DNA of 64,000 nucleotides from NCBI GenBank assembly GCA_964011675.1, contig CAXGPR010000008.1, positions 3,236 through 67,235 on the forward strand. The letters run 5' to 3'. Positions 23,192-32,379 of this stretch are shown in pieces. Numbering within the stretch: the first letter of the stretch is position 1; the number at the start of each line of letters is the position of its first letter. Under the pieces are notes generated by a model, which saw only the letters and a program-made list of their open reading frames with translations, had not been told where the DNA came from and did not search any database. The DNA comes from GCA-2693325 sp964011675 (GTDB taxonomy: Bacteria > Latescibacterota > UBA2968 > UBA8231). Position numbers and translations under genes: made by a program.

Positions 23192-24664
23192 CTAGGGTAT
23201 CCTAATCTCAGTTTTTTCAGAGACCAACAGCGTGCCCAACAAGCAGACGCCCGCATTGACAATGAGACCCCAAACCCCCGCGTGGAATCCCCACGGAAGG
23301 CGATTGCCGCTCAGAGTTAGAAAGAGGGCGACCAGAAGCCCAGCCACCATTCCCAACAAGACGACTCGTCCAGACAATTTCTTCCAGTATAGGCCAAAGA
23401 AAAAGCATGGAACAACCTGTATGAGCACCTCAAACTTAAGCTCTAGCAGACGCACGAGCGTTTTTTCAGTGCCAATCGCAACACCCACCAAGAGCGCTAC
23501 GGCGAGCCATGAGAACGCCTTGCCGACCAGCGTTAGGTGTTCTTCGCTGCTTCTGGGCTTGATATAGGGCAGATAAATATCTCTCGTAAACATAGAAGAA
23601 ATCGATAAGAGCGCAGAATCTGCCGTCGACATAAGCGCGGCTAACGCAGCGGCAAACACGACGACTACGAGCCAATATCCCAGCACGGACTGGGCCATGA
23701 CCAGCGCCAGTATCCGCGCTAAGACCTGATCCGTTTCCACGCTTTCCAATCCGGGCAGCACTACGATGGCCGTCAGACCACATATCAGCGCAATCAGCGT
23801 CGTGGTCAGCGGCATAAAGGCCATCAACATAAGAGATCGTTTAAGCACCCTGAGAGAGCGGCTAGCATAGAGCCGTTGGATCGCCTGCGGATAAATAGCC
23901 GCTCCACAACCCAGCAGTACTACGTAACTGATCCACGTATTAGATCCATTCCCCTCGGGCACCTGTACCTTGGCCGGATCCATTTGACGCAGCTTTTCAA
24001 CAACCGCATCCAGTCCCCCACCGAGCTGCGTTGGAACAATCATCACCAACAAAGCGAACCCCACCAGCAGAACGACTCCCTGTATGACGTCTGTCCACGC
24101 GACGGAACGCATGCCTCCAAGCGTCTCGTAAATCACCATGATAATAGCGAGCGCAACAATGCCATACGCCGATGGAACCGCTCCCTGCGTGATGCCCTCT
24201 ACGGCGGCCCCCATCGCTTTGAGTTGAGCTAGCGTATAGTTGCACAGCGCGTAAATCATCATCACCGTGCTCAGCAGGGTCAGCGCCTTGGACTTGAAGC
24301 GATAGGATATATAATCGCCCGGCGTAATAAAGCCCTCTGCCCGCGCAAGTACTACCAGACGAGGCGCATATAGCACATACCCGACGATAATCGAAAACAT
24401 AAATAGAATCGAAACGGTCCATTCAAAGCCGATCCGATACGTTTTGCCGGTATAACCAAAAAGTGTGTTGCCGCTGTATTGCGTGGCATAAAGGGTCAGA
24501 AAGAGTACGAGCAACCCCAGAGACCGACCCGCAAGGTAGAAATCAGCCATGCTGTTGGTCTCTCGCTTACCGCGCGCATAGTATCCAACGCCAATCATAG
24601 ACAAGAGATAGAGTCCGACAGCAACTAGAGCACCCGTTCCGAAAACAATGTCACCTCCCCCCAT
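23192..24664 (-). CDS. Sodium:solute symporter (SSS family)
   Basis: A 490-residue membrane protein with about 13 helices. DFYLAGRSLG near residue 42 is the SSS family loop 1 motif; YTGKTYRIG, PGDYISYRFKSK and ETLGGMRSVAWTDVIQGVV are further signatures; ALMSTADSALLSISSMFTRD matches the helix 8 region that forms the Na2 site. Related to pantothenate, proline and monocarboxylate symporters of the inner membrane. Its start overlaps the stop of a small membrane gene as TAATG. The solute is unknown; the M42 peptidase downstream would fit amino acids or peptides, which is only a guess. Confidence 0.9.
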   Translation of the reverse strand: MGGGDIVFGTGALVAVGLYLLSMIGVGYYARGKRETNSMADFYLAGRSLGLLVLFLTLYATQYSGNTLFGYTGKTYRIGFEWTVSILFMFSIIVGYVLYAPRLVVLARAEGFITPGDYISYRFKSKALTLLSTVMMIYALCNYTLAQLKAMGAAVEGITQGAVPSAYGIVALAIIMVIYETLGGMRSVAWTDVIQGVVLLVGFALLVMIVPTQLGGGLDAVVEKLRQMDPAKVQVPEGNGSNTWISYVVLLGCGAAIYPQAIQRLYASRSLRVLKRSLMLMAFMPLTTTLIALICGLTAIVVLPGLESVETDQVLARILALVMAQSVLGYWLVVVVFAAALAALMSTADSALLSISSMFTRDIYLPYIKPRSSEEHLTLVGKAFSWLAVALLVGVAIGTEKTLVRLLELKFEVLIQVVPCFFFGLYWKKLSGRVVLLGMVAGLLVALFLTLSGNRLPWGFHAGVWGLIVNAGVCLLGTLLVSEKTEIRIP

Positions 24665-24909
24665 TATTCTTCCTCCTCTTCAACGGTTTGCCAGAAGTGA
24701 TAAATGACAAATACAGTCCAGCACGCCAAGGCAAAAATAGCCGATAGCGTGACGGCCACCCATAGGGGAAAACCCATTACGATCGGGCCGACATAGCCTT
24801 CGGGCCAGTACCACGGTATCGCAATGGCATAGAGCAAGAGATAGACAAACCAAATCCAGCGAACAGAGCGCGGTTCGCTGAGAATGCGGGAAAAAGCGCG
24901 GTGCTCCAT
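24664..24909 (-). CDS. Small membrane subunit accompanying the symporter
   Basis: An 81-residue protein with two hydrophobic helices (WIWFVYLLLYAIAIPWYW and LWVAVTLSAIFALACWTVFV) and an acidic tail VEEEEE. Small two-helix proteins of this kind (DUF3311 or DUF485 types) are commonly encoded beside SSS symporters and may help assembly. One-nucleotide overlap (TAATG) with the symporter gene implies coupling. The family assignment is by context and layout rather than by a motif. Confidence 0.7.
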   Translation of the reverse strand: MEHRAFSRILSEPRSVRWIWFVYLLLYAIAIPWYWPEGYVGPIVMGFPLWVAVTLSAIFALACWTVFVIYHFWQTVEEEEE

Positions 24910-25096
24910 GGCGTCCTTCCGAAAAATAAATTAGGCTAAGTAACGGTTATAACTGAAGATGGGGACAATATGAGGAATTTGCATGCGGCGCACAACCAGA
25001 CGTCAACTTGATGCATTCTAAGCGCCCCGAGCTGCAACCACACAGCGAAAATTCAGCTATGCATCCTCCTTTATCTCGCTTCAATAAGCAAGAATG

Positions 25097-25828
25097 CTAA
25101 TCGACCTGTAGCCAACGAGTCTGAACACGGTGTGCATCGCACTCATACACGGCAAATCGATGAGGCGCCTCACAAAAAGCAGGAGCGACTGCATAATGAA
25201 TTCCTCCATCCTTCTGCGGTAACGCACCGGGATGGTAATGCCCCGAAAGAAGCAAGTGAACCTGGCCCGAACGCTGCATGGATTGCTTGAGCCAACCGGC
25301 AGTGCCGTAGGTATGGGGATAACCCTCGTTGTGTTCTGGATGCACCAGGTAATGCTGTAAATGAATCTGCTGGGGTCCCTCATCCGAGAGAGCCCGATCA
25401 AATCGTTCCAATTCAGCTCCAACGCGGACCGGCACGTGATCAGCGCCTTCCTCGTCATAAAAACAGAAAACGCGAAAATCGCCAACGTCGACCCCTTCGC
25501 TCTGCATGTTGAATACACGGCGAAAAAGCAGAGGATGGTCGTGGTTTCCATACAGGACAAAAACGGGACAGGAAACGCGTTCCAACAGGGAACGCACCAA
25601 CTGCAGATCCGCCTCGCCCCGCTCTAAATTTTCAGGACTGTTCATATCATTAAACGGATGATCAACTAAATCACCCGTCACCGCCACCCAGTCAACGCCT
25701 TCCGCTCGAAATTGATCCAGAGCAAGTGTAATTTTTTCTGGCATCTCCCTGCTTCGCCTGGTAGCTACGGCAGACGAGCCCGGCAGCGCATCCCGCAGGT
25801 GAAAATCCGATATGTGACCAATGCGCAT
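25097..25828 (-). CDS. Metallophosphoesterase
   Basis: A 243-residue calcineurin-like phosphoesterase. Motifs in order: RIGHISDFHLRD (DxH), VAVTGDLVDHP (GDxxD), FVLYGNHDHP (GNHD), and LLLSGHYHPGA (GHxH). ATG at 25828 follows AAGGGAGATCAG; a longer frame to 25963 runs into upstream sequence with no family match. Enzymes of this type hydrolyse cyclic nucleotides, phosphodiesters or phosphomonoesters in the cytoplasm. It follows the ABC importer genes by 138 bp, and with the GDPD gene at 20265 it could handle phosphodiesters, but no specific substrate can be given. Confidence 0.85.
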   Translation of the reverse strand: MRIGHISDFHLRDALPGSSAVATRRSREMPEKITLALDQFRAEGVDWVAVTGDLVDHPFNDMNSPENLERGEADLQLVRSLLERVSCPVFVLYGNHDHPLLFRRVFNMQSEGVDVGDFRVFCFYDEEGADHVPVRVGAELERFDRALSDEGPQQIHLQHYLVHPEHNEGYPHTYGTAGWLKQSMQRSGQVHLLLSGHYHPGALPQKDGGIHYAVAPAFCEAPHRFAVYECDAHRVQTRWLQVD

Positions 25829-25966
25829 CTGATCTCCCTTGACGTTGCATACACCTTTACAATAAGGGCACGCGACTACTCGCCGTTGAATAGTCACCTT
25901 AGCAGCCCTCCAAAAAAATCGCCCGGCGCCGCAATTTACAACCGCGGGAAAGACAGCCGACAAACT

Positions 25967-27013
25967 TCAGCGAGCCCTTTCGCCTTCCCAAACGACGACG
26001 CGCCCGGGCTCTACGTGCGGCCGAATAGATTCGCCGAGACAATACGATCGCTCTTTACCCGCCATGAGGCGCACCTCCTGACCAAGCCACTCCACCCGCA
26101 AAACCCAGACTGGACCAGCGTCTTCAACTACGCGTACTATGCCCTCTTCTTCTCCGCCAGATGGCGTGATGTGTTCGGGACGAACCCCTACCGCCGCCAC
26201 CGCACTTTCTCCTGCCGCACACTCGGCAAGCACTCCACCACTTCCAACCACCCAGCGACCCGCCCGACAGCAGACGTCAAACAAATTAATGGCGGGCTGC
26301 CCAATTTGGCGAGCCACCTCAGGCGATTGGGGTCGCTCGTAAATCTCTTCCGGCGTGCCAACCTGCAGTATGTTGCCATCAGAAATCACCGCGATACGAT
26401 CCGCCATTGAGAGCGCTTCGGCTTGATCATGCGTCACATATACCATTGGTATAGACAGCGAACGACGGAGCAAGGCCAGTTCGACGCGCAACGTCTCGCG
26501 CAGTTTTGCATCGAGATTGGTCAGGGGCTCATCGAGCAAAAAAAGGCGCGGGCGACGCACGATACAGCGGCCGATGGCAACCCGCTGCATTTCCCCTCCA
26601 GAAAGCCGCTCCGAAGAACGCTCTAGCAGAGATTCAATATGCAATAGCTCGGCGGCCCATTCTACCCGAGTTGCAATCTCGGCTTCTGAAAGCTGGCGAC
26701 CTGGCGCTCTCAGGGGAAACTCCAAGTTGCGCCGAACGCTCCAGTCGGGATAGAGGGCAAAATGCTGAAAGGCAAAGGCCACGTCGCGGGCCGAGGGCTC
26801 CCAGTCTGTGACGTCCGTTCCAGCCATCGATACGGTGCCCGCTTCGGCTCTTTCCAGTCCCGCCATCACCCGCAAAAGAGTCGTTTTACCCGCACCAGTC
26901 GGCCCTAGTACTACCAATAGCTCATCGCTACCCACAGTCAAATCAACGCCAACGAGAGCACGAATTTGACCATAAGATTTATCAATACCAGCCAGATGCA
27001 ATAACGGTTTCAT
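25967..27013 (-). CDS. ABC transporter ATP-binding protein (second of two, MalK/UgpC-like)
   Basis: A 348-residue importer ATPase. Walker A GPTGAGKTT, the LSGGEMQR signature, Walker B RLFLLDEPLTNLD and the switch region VTHDQ are intact. The C-terminal regulatory OB-type domain (about residues 235-348) has VGVRPEHITP, as in MalK, UgpC and GlpS/GlpT. ATG at 27013 overlaps the upstream ATPase stop (ATGA) and is preferred over the GTG at 27022. The importer has two different ATPases rather than a homodimer, the arrangement of the Rhizobium glycerol system. It ends the importer gene set. Confidence 0.9.
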   Translation of the reverse strand: MKPLLHLAGIDKSYGQIRALVGVDLTVGSDELLVVLGPTGAGKTTLLRVMAGLERAEAGTVSMAGTDVTDWEPSARDVAFAFQHFALYPDWSVRRNLEFPLRAPGRQLSEAEIATRVEWAAELLHIESLLERSSERLSGGEMQRVAIGRCIVRRPRLFLLDEPLTNLDAKLRETLRVELALLRRSLSIPMVYVTHDQAEALSMADRIAVISDGNILQVGTPEEIYERPQSPEVARQIGQPAINLFDVCCRAGRWVVGSGGVLAECAAGESAVAAVGVRPEHITPSGGEEEGIVRVVEDAGPVWVLRVEWLGQEVRLMAGKERSYCLGESIRPHVEPGRVVVWEGERAR

Positions 27014-28059
27014 CCTATGCACCGCCCGCTCTGTCCATCAAAGAGACGCACCCCGTCAGCCTCGAGTTCAATGCCGACAAGGTCGCCCGGCCGATGCCCC
27101 GTGGCTACATCCGATCGGATTACCCAACGACCGCAGGACGTTTCTACGTGCACATAGCTACAGGATCCCATGTATTCCTCTACTAACACTTGGCCGCGCA
27201 GCGTACCCTCGCCCGATAGACGCACGTACTCGGGCCGGATGCCCAACGTCAGCGCACCCGCGGGCCATTCCCCCGCCAACGGCCAGACGAGTTCGCCTGC
27301 CCTAAACGCTCCATCGCACACCTGTCCCTCGGCAAAGTTCATTCCTGGACTGCCTATAAAGTGAGCGACAAAAAGATCTGCGGGGTCTGCATATACGTCC
27401 GCCGCTCGTGCGCTCTGTCGTATCGTTCCCCCTTCCATGACAACAACGCGGTCGGCAAGGCTCATAGCCTCTTCCTGATCGTGCGTAACGTATAAAGTCG
27501 TCACGCCGTCTCTCAGCTGCTGGTCGCGAATCAGTTCGCGCATGGCCAGCCGCAGATCCGCATCCAAAGTGCCCAACGGTTCGTCCATCAAGTATAGACG
27601 AGGCTGACGTACCATAGCCCGCGCCAAAGATACACGCTGCTGGTCACCTCCGGAGAGTTGGTTGGGATAGCGATCCAGTATAGCTGCGAGGCCCAATCGC
27701 TCCGCCATAGACTCGACTCGCTGCACCTGTGCATCTGGAGAAAGCCCCCTATCCTCAAGGGGAAAAGCCACGTTCTCGCGTACGGTGAGATGAGGATACA
27801 GCGCGTAAAACTGAAAGACGAATCCCACGTCACGGCGCTGTGGAGGCCACGGGGCCATATCTGCTCCCTCGAGGAAAATCCGACCAGCACTCGGCTTTTC
27901 CAACCCGGCGACCATGCGCAGTGTGGTGGTTTTCCCACAACCAGAAGGACCGAGCAGGACGATCAATTCTCCCGCCTCGCAGGATAGGTCGACCCCGCGC
28001 ACGGCTTCCGTTCCATCTGGATAAGTCTTTGACAGCGACTCCAGTCGGAGAAAGCTCAT
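27010..28059 (-). CDS. ABC transporter ATP-binding protein (first of two, sugar/glycerol type)
   Basis: A 349-residue ATPase. Walker A GPSGCGKTT, Q-loop FQFYALYPHLT, signature LSGGDQQR, Walker B RLYLMDEPLGTLDADL and switch VTHDQEEAMSLAD are all intact. The C-terminal domain after about residue 235 carries LGIRPEYVRL. The ATG at 28059 (MSFLRLESLSKTY) overlaps the stop of the 54-residue gene by 4 nt. The protein is distinct in sequence from the next ATPase (25967-27013), so the two likely form a heterodimer on the importer's permeases at the inner membrane. Confidence 0.9.
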   Translation of the reverse strand: MSFLRLESLSKTYPDGTEAVRGVDLSCEAGELIVLLGPSGCGKTTTLRMVAGLEKPSAGRIFLEGADMAPWPPQRRDVGFVFQFYALYPHLTVRENVAFPLEDRGLSPDAQVQRVESMAERLGLAAILDRYPNQLSGGDQQRVSLARAMVRQPRLYLMDEPLGTLDADLRLAMRELIRDQQLRDGVTTLYVTHDQEEAMSLADRVVVMEGGTIRQSARAADVYADPADLFVAHFIGSPGMNFAEGQVCDGAFRAGELVWPLAGEWPAGALTLGIRPEYVRLSGEGTLRGQVLVEEYMGSCSYVHVETSCGRWVIRSDVATGHRPGDLVGIELEADGVRLFDGQSGRCIG

Positions 28060-28220
28060 GACTCGTCCAGTTCCATATGCGACGTTGCAATGTGGAGCAC
28101 GGTAAAAAGCGCCGTCGCGAAAAAACCGTAGCGTAGCCCCTCTGTCCACCACGGGTTCAACATGAGACCAACGCCGGCAGTCATCCCAATTTGGGCCATT
28201 CTATCGATTAGACGCTTCAT
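28056..28220 (-). CDS. 54-residue membrane protein within the ABC importer operon
   Basis: A gene too small to stand out but firmly placed: ATG at 28220 overlaps the permease stop (ATGA) and its own stop overlaps the next ATPase start (ATGA). The product has two hydrophobic stretches, IGMTAGVGLML and LRYGFFATALFTVLHIATSH, with NPWWTEG between. The Rhizobium glycerol importer has a small membrane protein, GlpU (DUF2160), at the equivalent place after its permeases. This one is shorter and without clear similarity, so an analogous accessory role is only inferred. A longer open frame to 28586 is antisense-like overlap with the permease and is not used. Confidence 0.75.
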   Translation of the reverse strand: MKRLIDRMAQIGMTAGVGLMLNPWWTEGLRYGFFATALFTVLHIATSHMELDES

Positions 28221-29077
28221 TGTTTGAGCGTCCCGAAAGTAACGCCGCGTAGCAAGTGCTTGCGCACGAGCACGGTGAAAAGAATAATGGGCAGCACAAA
28301 AAGCAGCACACCTGCACCTACCTGCGGCCATGGAATCCCCTGCACGTTGCCCTGTAATCCTGCGAAGTAAACCGGAACCGTCACCGCATCCTGGTTGTTC
28401 AACGTCATGGCAAAGCCGTACTCGTTCCACGCCGATATCAGGCAAAAGACACCCGTAACCGCCATGCCGGAGGCGGCTCTGGGTATAATGACCAAGCGAA
28501 AGGCCTGCAAACGAGAATAGCCGTCGACCAGCGCGGCCTCTTCGTAGGCTCGCGGTATCTCGTCTATAAAACCCTTCATCAACCACACCGCAAGCGACAG
28601 GTTAAAAACCGTGTAGAGCAAGATCAGGCCCAAATGCGTGTTTTGCAGATCAAATTCTCGATACATCATTAGCACCGGCACCACGACGGCCAGCGGAGGC
28701 AAGAAGCGCGTCGAAAGGATAAAGAAGAGCCAGTCCTTTGCTCCGGGAATGGGAAACCGGCTAAAGCCATAAGCCGCGCTCGTGCCAATAAGGACGGAAG
28801 CCAGCGTGCTGAACAGCCCAATCAACACGCTGTTTTTCAGGTAGTGGTAAAAGGCGTGATCGGCACCTGCGTATACTATACCCAACCGCCTGTAGGCATC
28901 CAACGTAACCGCAAAGTGCCCTTCATCCGGAGCCCCAGTAGAACCGGAAGGCAGCCATTTGAGGTGCACGCTAATCGTATCTGGACGCTCTTTTAGCGAA
29001 GTGATACCCAACCAGAATAAGGGCAAAGTCCCCGCACATAAATAGAGTCCAACAAAGAGAAAGCGAAGTCCTCTCAC
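28217..29077 (-). CDS. ABC transporter permease (MalG-like)
   Basis: A 286-residue inner-membrane permease with about six helices. The EAA loop reads PRAYEEAALVDGYSRLQAF, followed by RLVIIPRAASGMAV, where the ATPase docks. A periplasmic loop lies between helices 1 and 2. GTG at 29077 overlaps the first permease stop as GTGA. With the upstream permease it would form the heterodimeric channel of a CUT1-type (sugar/glycerol) importer. All genes from the binding protein to the second ATPase are coupled or within 11 nt. Confidence 0.9.
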   Translation of the reverse strand: MRGLRFLFVGLYLCAGTLPLFWLGITSLKERPDTISVHLKWLPSGSTGAPDEGHFAVTLDAYRRLGIVYAGADHAFYHYLKNSVLIGLFSTLASVLIGTSAAYGFSRFPIPGAKDWLFFILSTRFLPPLAVVVPVLMMYREFDLQNTHLGLILLYTVFNLSLAVWLMKGFIDEIPRAYEEAALVDGYSRLQAFRLVIIPRAASGMAVTGVFCLISAWNEYGFAMTLNNQDAVTVPVYFAGLQGNVQGIPWPQVGAGVLLFVLPIILFTVLVRKHLLRGVTFGTLKQ

Positions 29078-29961
29078 GAAGCGCTCTCCCGCTGCAGTCG
29101 CCCCATGTAGCGCAGAAATACGCTGGCCAGCGCGATTACGAGCACGAGGATGACATACGAGTAGGCAGTGCCCAGCCCCACTTTCCCGTCGCGAAAAACC
29201 GTCTGGTAAAGGAGCGCACTCAGAGTCTGCGTGACCCGGTCATTGGGGCCTGTTAGGGCCATTATTAAGTCAAATTGCTTAAGGGCATCCGTCGCGCGCA
29301 GCAACACGGCTAACCCCAGCAGAGGCGCACACATGGGCAGCGTTATGCGGCGGAAGGTGCGCCAAGAAGACGCTCGGTCAATCGCCGCTGCTTCGTATAT
29401 ATAAGGGGGAATGGACTGTAGAGCCGCAAGGGATATGAGCATCATAAAAGGCGTCCACATCCACACATCCACCATGAGCACGGAAATAAATTTTAGGTCG
29501 GGATCCGTTATCCACTGCGGCTGTGAGAATCCCATAAAGCTCAGCGCCTGATTAAACGCACCGTAGTTGCCATTGAGAATAAGCTTCCAGAACAGGCCCA
29601 TAACTGCTTGGGGCAGCATCATGGGAATGAGGAGCATAGTTAAGACGAGGGGCTTTAGCGCAAAGCGATCGCGCAAGGCGTAGGCCAGCCCAAAACCCAA
29701 GAGCAGTTCGCAGGTTACAGCAAGGAATACGAAGAGCGCCGTAGTGCGCAGAGCCTGACCGTATTTGGCAAACTTAAAGACGATCTTATAGTTGAGGACG
29801 CCGACCCAAGCCGCATCACTTCCCACTAGATCGGCGTTAGTAAAGCTCAGCACGACACTGTATAACAGCGGGAAAATATTCACTGCTATTAGCAAAACGA
29901 GGGCTGGCGCAACAAATCCATACCGCAGCCAGCCCCGATCCCAACCCTCACGCATTCGCAT
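29074..29961 (-). CDS. ABC transporter permease (MalF/UgpA-like)
   Basis: A 295-residue permease with six predicted helices beginning LRYGFVAPALVLLIAVNIF, typical of the first CUT1 permease. The EAA loop is PPYIYEAAAIDRASSWRTF, followed by RRITLPMCAPLLG. It begins 11 nt after the binding-protein stop and its stop overlaps the next permease start (GTGA). Residues EAAAID..S are intact, so it should be functional. Its substrate is set by the binding protein, which is unassigned. Confidence 0.9.
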   Translation of the reverse strand: MRMREGWDRGWLRYGFVAPALVLLIAVNIFPLLYSVVLSFTNADLVGSDAAWVGVLNYKIVFKFAKYGQALRTTALFVFLAVTCELLLGFGLAYALRDRFALKPLVLTMLLIPMMLPQAVMGLFWKLILNGNYGAFNQALSFMGFSQPQWITDPDLKFISVLMVDVWMWTPFMMLISLAALQSIPPYIYEAAAIDRASSWRTFRRITLPMCAPLLGLAVLLRATDALKQFDLIMALTGPNDRVTQTLSALLYQTVFRDGKVGLGTAYSYVILVLVIALASVFLRYMGRLQRESAS

Positions 29962-29972
29962 TAACCGAGCGC

Positions 29973-31277
29973 TTACTGCATCTCTAGGAGGCCGGCTTCC
30001 ATAAGGATCATTTCGTGCTCTTCGGCAAGCGCATCCAGCGCCTCCCTCGGTTCGCGCACCCCGTCCAGCGCCTCGCCTAAATGCTGTACAGCCGCTGCCA
30101 GAAGTTCATTGTAGACGGGCACGTTCCAAAAATCGCGTAGGTGGTCCAATGACTCGGCAAACGTCGCATTATACGGTGAAGCGGCGCGGAAAGCCTCGCT
30201 TTCCAGCAATTCCGTATTGGCCGTAAAGCATCCGGGAAAAGTAATCCATTTCTCCTGCACCCGACGCTGCTGAAACCAAGCGATAAACTGTTTGGCCAAT
30301 TCCTGCTGGCCAGCCGACGTCTTTTTAGAAATGCTAAACCCCTGTCCCCCCAGAGAAATAAAACGGCGATCGCCGTTACGCGGGACCTTAAAAAACCCCA
30401 CCTGATCGCCCATGGATTCTACAATACCCGGATAGAAGGGAAAATAGTCCAGCACCATGGCCGTCGATCCGTTACTGAACGCCTCTAGGTTAAAATAGTA
30501 GTCCGCGTTTTCGCCTCCATCTGTTGCAAAGTGCAGCAGGTCTTTAAAAAACTGGAGACCCTCTACCGCACCCTCCGAGTTTAAGTGGCCCTGCACCTCA
30601 AACGTCTCGGCATCGCCCCAGTTGCCACCCCAAGCCCACAGAAATGGCTGGAAACCCATCACAATCGAGTCGTAACCGCGCCCCGTCAGCAGAGACATCC
30701 CGTAGCGTTTCTGCTCAGGCCGGTGAAAAAACTCGGCCACGTCGCGAAATTCCTGCCAGGTATCGGGCGGGTGTAACTCACGCCCAAATCTCGCTTTAAA
30801 CGCTGCGCGCTCGGCCTCGTCTTCAAACCAGTCTTTGCGATAGACAAAACCAATGGCGTCCGTTTCGCACGGAGCTGCAAAAAACTTTCCACTTCCCGGC
30901 GGATATTCACATAGATAGCGCGCCGCGCGCGGATGGATCGTCTCAATGTCCACGGCCGATGGGAGCCAGTCCGTCAGTTCGAGATACAGACCCTTAGTAG
31001 CCCCGCGTCCAATCCACTGACTGTCGCCGATCACGATGTCGAAGTCCGTTTTGTTGTTGCCGAAGTTGAGAAAGACCTGATCCTGATAAGAAGGCCATGG
31101 AATCTGCTTTACTTCGATGGCGATTCCCGTTTCGGCCTCAAAATCATTGCCCAATTCTTGCAGGGCCGCAGCGGGCTCCCACTGGGCCCACCAAATGGTT
31201 ACCTTTTCATCTGCCCAAGCCGAATTCGCCCACGACAAACACAGCAACAGTATGGAACTAAGCACAGCTCTTTTCAT
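29973..31277 (-). CDS. ABC transporter extracellular solute-binding protein (family 1)
   Basis: A 434-residue periplasmic protein. A signal peptide (RAVLSSILLLCLSWANSAWA) is cleaved after AWA, near residue 22. The mature N-terminus VTIWWAQWEPAAALQELGND and KQIPWPSYQDQVFLNF are the family 1 (CUT1) binding-protein blocks. Aromatic-rich patches, for example GFQPFLWAWGGNWGD, suit a sugar or polyol ligand. It is the first importer gene, after a 97-bp gap from the gluconolactonase gene. The ligand cannot be read from sequence. Confidence 0.9.
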   Translation of the reverse strand: MKRAVLSSILLLCLSWANSAWADEKVTIWWAQWEPAAALQELGNDFEAETGIAIEVKQIPWPSYQDQVFLNFGNNKTDFDIVIGDSQWIGRGATKGLYLELTDWLPSAVDIETIHPRAARYLCEYPPGSGKFFAAPCETDAIGFVYRKDWFEDEAERAAFKARFGRELHPPDTWQEFRDVAEFFHRPEQKRYGMSLLTGRGYDSIVMGFQPFLWAWGGNWGDAETFEVQGHLNSEGAVEGLQFFKDLLHFATDGGENADYYFNLEAFSNGSTAMVLDYFPFYPGIVESMGDQVGFFKVPRNGDRRFISLGGQGFSISKKTSAGQQELAKQFIAWFQQRRVQEKWITFPGCFTANTELLESEAFRAASPYNATFAESLDHLRDFWNVPVYNELLAAAVQHLGEALDGVREPREALDALAEEHEMILMEAGLLEMQ

Positions 31278-31374
31278 CGATATCCTCCCCTAAATCCGTC
31301 ATTGCATTCCCCTCGTCACATGGGGAACATCGGCCCTTGTTCAACGCAGACCATCGCACAAATTCGCTTGCGGT

Positions 31375-32286
31375 CTATGCGTCTACAGGGCGGGTAAAAT
31401 TGGATTTAAATTCTGCTTTCCCTTGAATATTCAGCCCGCGAACGCGGAACAGTCCCCCTCCGCGGTAACTCTTTCCATACGCATCCCAATCGTAGCCGAT
31501 CGGATCAAGATCACTGCCCGGAGGGCAGTCAAACGCCGCCGACGTAAAGTACAGCTCATCAAGATCTTTTCCGCCAAACATCACGCTCGACGTCTGCTTA
31601 GCCGGCGTGGCGATGCGGCGCTCTTCCCTTCCTTCGGGATCAAAGCGAATAATGCAGCTCCCAAACCAGTTCGCACTCCACACAAACCCCTCTGCGTCAA
31701 CCGTCATTCCATCGGGCACGCCATCCTCGGCGCTCAACTTAACAAACAGACGACGGTCAGACAGGACCGCCGTTTCGGCCTTGAAATCGTAGGCATAAAT
31801 CTCACGGGCCATAGCATCGGTGAAATACATTGTCTTGAGATCGGGCGAGAACCCCATACCGTTAGAGCAGCCAACGCCCTCCTCCACAATGCGGAGAGCT
31901 CCGTCGGTAGCCACGTGATATAGACGTCCCTTCTCTTCGGACAAATAAGTGCCCGCAAACGCCGAACCATCGGGAGCGGCAATCACGTCATTAAAGCGCA
32001 GCGGCTGGCCTTCAAAGGACTCGGGCTGCACGCGCACCCAATCGTCATCCGAATTCCACAGGACGACGCCGTCCCATATAAAACAGGCGTAGCCTCCCGA
32101 AGCATTTTGCATGAGTCCTCCCACGTTGAATCCGCTGTGAATCTGCCGATTCTCTCCCGTGGATGGGTCGAAACTAAAAAGGCGCCCAGTATGGATATCC
32201 GTCCATATCAACGCCTGCTCCTCCGCATTCCATATGGGTCCTTCGCCGACCACGGCATTCTCTTCTGCCAATTTGTCAATCTCCAT
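31375..32286 (-). CDS. SMP-30/gluconolactonase family protein
   Basis: A 303-residue six-bladed beta-propeller. Metal-site blocks are present: VVGEGPIWNAEEQALIWTDI (Glu of the divalent metal site), LRFNDVIAAPDG (Asn), GCSNGMGFSPDLKTMYFTDA (Asn), and VPDGMTVDAEGFVWSANW (Asp). These are the ligands of SMP-30/regucalcin-like lactonases, which open sugar lactones to aldonic acids. No signal peptide, so it is cytoplasmic. It precedes the ABC importer genes on the same strand, fitting import of a sugar whose oxidation gives a lactone. A palindrome at 32343 sits 57 nt upstream. Confidence 0.85.
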   Translation of the reverse strand: MEIDKLAEENAVVGEGPIWNAEEQALIWTDIHTGRLFSFDPSTGENRQIHSGFNVGGLMQNASGGYACFIWDGVVLWNSDDDWVRVQPESFEGQPLRFNDVIAAPDGSAFAGTYLSEEKGRLYHVATDGALRIVEEGVGCSNGMGFSPDLKTMYFTDAMAREIYAYDFKAETAVLSDRRLFVKLSAEDGVPDGMTVDAEGFVWSANWFGSCIIRFDPEGREERRIATPAKQTSSVMFGGKDLDELYFTSAAFDCPPGSDLDPIGYDWDAYGKSYRGGGLFRVRGLNIQGKAEFKSNFTRPVDA

Positions 32287-32342
32287 AGCCCCCCCTTTCT
32301 TTGGCGCGTAAGATACTAAAAGGCATAGGCAAACTCAATAAA

Positions 32343-32356
32343 GTTGACAAGTCCAC
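32343..32356. promoter_or_regulatory. Putative operator in the gluconolactonase/GNAT divergent promoter
   Basis: GTTGACAAGTCCAC, 13 of 14 bases identical to the palindrome at 10567-10580. It lies in a 93-bp gap, 57 nt upstream of the gluconolactonase start and 24 nt before the GNAT start, so one regulator could control both directions and share a regulon with the amidohydrolase operon. Confidence 0.45.
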
Positions 32357-32379
32357 TATCCGTGCCCACAATAAGCGCC

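Noticed and set aside
25829..25963. Cys-rich N-terminal extension of the metallophosphoesterase (CPYCKGVC)
   Set aside because: It resembles a zinc motif but the family starts at RIGHISDFHL; the AAGGGAG site supports ATG at 25828.
28056..28586. Long reading of the 54-residue membrane gene (176 residues)
   Set aside because: The N-terminal part overlaps the permease in another frame and is arginine/cysteine-rich noise; ATGA couplings fix the start at 28220.
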